DNA of 15,022 nucleotides from UBA1206 sp041672465 (GTDB lineage Bacteria; Bacillota; Clostridia; Oscillospirales; CAG-382). Below the pieces are notes generated by a model. The model was not told the origin of the DNA, made no database searches, and saw only the letters and a program-made list of their open reading frames with translations. Location of the stretch: positions 1 to 15,022 of the forward strand of contig JBAYZO010000041.1 of assembly GCA_041672465.1 (NCBI GenBank), read 5' to 3'. The stretch's first letter is position 1. Each line of letters begins with the position of its first letter. Shown here piece after piece: positions 13,945-15,022 of this stretch. Position numbers and translations under genes: made by a program.

Positions 13945-13962
13945 CTCTCCTGTAAACAGGAG
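13922..13962 (+). promoter_or_regulatory. Translational attenuator masking the methyltransferase ribosome binding site
   Basis: Segment 1, ACAGGAGGG (13922-13930, in the leader ORF), can pair with segment 2, CTCTCCTGT (13945-13953), over nine pairs. Segment 2 can instead pair with segment 3, CAGGAG (13957-13962), as CTCCTG/CAGGAG with a four-base loop TAAA; segment 3 is the ribosome binding site of the methyltransferase. The two structures exclude each other. A ribosome sitting on segment 1 would push segment 2 onto the binding site; one that stops over segment 2 would free it. This is the logic of ermC-type control; direction is uncertain. Confidence 0.6.
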
Positions 13963-13968
13963 GATTTT

Positions 13969-14598
13969 ATGCCATTAGGTTGGATTAACCCAAACGAATA
14001 TTCCTTTAATTGTTTCCTGCTTCTGGAACGTTTTCAAATCCGGATTATGCTGGGCAGCTCCGGATGGCGCGTGGACAGCGAGGAATGGAAAAAAAACATC
14101 GGCATAGCGCTGAAAGCGAACCCCGCGGTCAAATGGTATTTGCAGCAACGTTGCCCGGAATGTTCGGCGATGATAGCAGAGCTTGCGCTCAACGCCCCGG
14201 CAGTTACCGATACAGAGCAGATCCGCTCCGCGGAGCTCTACGCTATGGCGGGGGTAGAGGACTTTATTGTTTATACCACGCCGCATGTCATGGCGGAAAA
14301 GTGCGATTTCATACGCGGATGGAGTAAAGAGCGATTGTATCAACTTGCTGACTTATCGGGTAAAACCGTGCTTGACGTCGGCGCGGGATCCGGGCGGCTC
14401 ACCTTCGCCGCCGCAGAAAAAGCGGCTTGGGTTTACGCGAGCGAGCCGGTAGGAACGCTGCGTGAATATATGCGTGACAAGATAAATAGCGAAAGAATCG
14501 CAAATGTCCGCGTGCTTGACGGCCTTGTCACCGAGCTTCCGTTTCCTGATAATACATTTGATATAGTAATGTCAGGTCATGTAGTCGGCGATGATTGA
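13969..14598 (+). CDS. Class I SAM-dependent methyltransferase, cut short by an in-frame TGA
   Basis: ATG 13969 follows CAGGAGGATTTT, an excellent ribosome binding site. The Rossmann methyltransferase core is clear: motif I LDVGAGSGRL near residue 137, an acidic residue at the next strand (YASEPVG), and the motif IV strand LPFPDNTFDIVMSGHVVGDD near 190-209, where a TGA ends the frame. The same frame continues without further stop to 14784 with DAELSEITRVCKTGGWLLDC and YIHRKRVAK, exactly the missing end of this fold (271 codons in total). So it is a nonsense-disrupted gene, or the TGA is read through. The first 26 residues, before MLGSSGWRVDSEEW, look like an extension; an internal ATG at 14047 may be the ancestral start. 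Substrate unknown; rRNA or an antibiotic would fit the attenuator but is inference. Confidence 0.8.
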   Translation: MPLGWINPNEYSFNCFLLLERFQIRIMLGSSGWRVDSEEWKKNIGIALKANPAVKWYLQQRCPECSAMIAELALNAPAVTDTEQIRSAELYAMAGVEDFIVYTTPHVMAEKCDFIRGWSKERLYQLADLSGKTVLDVGAGSGRLTFAAAEKAAWVYASEPVGTLREYMRDKINSERIANVRVLDGLVTELPFPDNTFDIVMSGHVVGDD

Positions 14599-14784
14599 GA
14601 CGCGGAACTTTCAGAAATCACGCGCGTCTGCAAAACAGGCGGCTGGCTTCTTGACTGTCCCGGCGACTCCGAACGCGATTTAAAACCGAAACCGGAGCTG
14701 ATCTCCCGTGGCTGGGAGGAAATCCACTATATCGGCAGCTTCGGAAAAGACGTTTACATTCATCGCAAGCGGGTAGCTAAGTAA
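14599..14784 (+). pseudogene. Detached C-terminal end of the methyltransferase
   Basis: After the TGA at 14596-14598 the frame stays open for 61 codons up to TAA 14784. The residues ITRVCKTGGWLLDCPGD match the usual strand 5 region of class I methyltransferases (xxRVxKPGGxLxDxP), followed by a short antiparallel strand pair, YIGSFGKDVYIHRK. No ribosome binding site or start codon would let it be made alone. A single base change (TGG for TGA) would restore a full protein. Confidence 0.75.
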
Positions 14785-14896
14785 AGCGGCCTTTCGGTTT
14801 TAGCTGCAAAGTCATTGACGGTCTTACGTCAAACGAAGCGATTATTGTAACAAAATTAATCGTTACGAAACGATAACTTATTTCCTTAGCTTGCGC

Positions 14897-14924
14897 ATGG
14901 GACAATTTGCATATGGACAATTTG
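14897..14924 (+). repeat. Short direct repeat ATGG(G)ACAATTTG
   Basis: ATGGGACAATTTG (14897-14909) and ATGGACAATTTG (14913-14924) are nearly identical, 15-16 bases apart. The second copy contains the -35 of the promoter-like sequence that follows, so the pair could be binding sites for a regulator on one face of the helix, or a chance duplication. Confidence 0.5.
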
Positions 14925-14943
14925 GGCACTGTAAAGTTAAAAT
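14914..14943 (+). promoter_or_regulatory. Promoter-like sequence reading off the right edge
   Basis: TGGACA (14914-14919), 18-base spacer, TAAAAT (14938-14943): each box matches the consensus at five of six bases. No gene follows within the 79 bases that remain. Confidence 0.45.
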
Positions 14944-15022
14944 GAAAAACCAGTCACAATGATTAAGCAACGAGCAAGTAACTCCGTTTTTGTTTTTTGG
15001 TAAGATTAAGCCCAGCGACCTG

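Larger units (their letters stand above)
14785..15022. other. Non-coding tail of the window
   Basis: No gene is visible. A weak stem GCGGC/GCTGC just after 14785 and an imperfect hairpin ATCGTT/AACGAT near 14858-14873 are present; neither has a T tract typical of a terminator. The right part holds a direct repeat and a promoter-like sequence, listed separately, so a gene may begin beyond the right edge. Confidence 0.5.

Noticed and set aside
14596..14640. Selenocysteine insertion at the methyltransferase TGA, suggested by the hairpin GACGCG/CGCGTC
   Set aside because: The hairpin starts directly at the TGA and its large loop does not look like a bacterial SECIS. The position is expected to hold an ordinary residue such as Trp. 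Selenium genes are not seen nearby.
1..15022. CRISPR arrays, tRNA or rRNA genes, transposases or phage genes
   Set aside because: I looked on both strands and saw no spaced repeats, no tRNA-like cloverleaf with a TTCGA arm, and no recognisable mobile-element proteins.

Overview
The window reads as chromosome of a mid-GC Firmicute, probably a gut-type Clostridia. Support: AGGAGG-like ribosome binding sites, consensus sigma-A promoters (one is TTGACA-17-TATAAT), Gram-positive style lipoproteins with Ser/Gly/Glu-rich linkers, an ABC solute-binding lipoprotein, and a second-type RsgA of about 355 residues. TGA ends several intact genes, so the standard bacterial code applies. I see no rRNA, tRNA, CRISPR array, transposase or phage gene. 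The exact taxon cannot be read from the sequence.

Region 1 (1-6171, minus strand) is a glycan-use operon. It has one strong promoter (6143-6171), then a GH20-type beta-N-acetylhexosaminidase with LamG-like and F5/8C modules, two tandem DUF4434 glycosidase-like lipoproteins, and the start of an ABC-type solute-binding lipoprotein that leaves the window on the left. Together they suggest capture and trimming of an amino-sugar-containing glycan.

Region 2 (6326-8463, plus strand) holds a protein of unknown function with a faint ADP-ribosyltransferase-like motif, a compact three-way-junction inverted repeat, and an overlapping pair: a histidine-phosphatase-fold protein with an altered RHG motif and a Nudix hydrolase. 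A bidirectional terminator closes it.

Region 3 (8478-11287, minus strand) holds a lipoprotein with a MACPF/perforin domain and a C-terminal three-repeat beta-prism (MABP type). Upstream lies a PAS-AraC regulator with its own promoter, terminator and TTG start. A hairpin sits in the MACPF leader.

Region 4 (11399-14784, plus strand) is the most interesting part. A sigma-A promoter drives a 10-codon ORF, MELNTAVVFI, with a near-perfect ribosome binding site, followed by competing hairpins and an intrinsic terminator, all upstream of an rsgA-type GTPase. A two-domain GNAT acetyltransferase follows. Then comes a second small ORF of 18 codons whose end can pair with a segment that otherwise hides the ribosome binding site of a SAM methyltransferase. 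The methyltransferase carries an in-frame TGA. The architecture is that of erm/ABC-F style antibiotic-sensing attenuation, but the controlled genes are an rRNA-maturation GTPase, a GNAT and a methyltransferase. I infer a ribosome-stress or antibiotic-response island; no experiment is implied.
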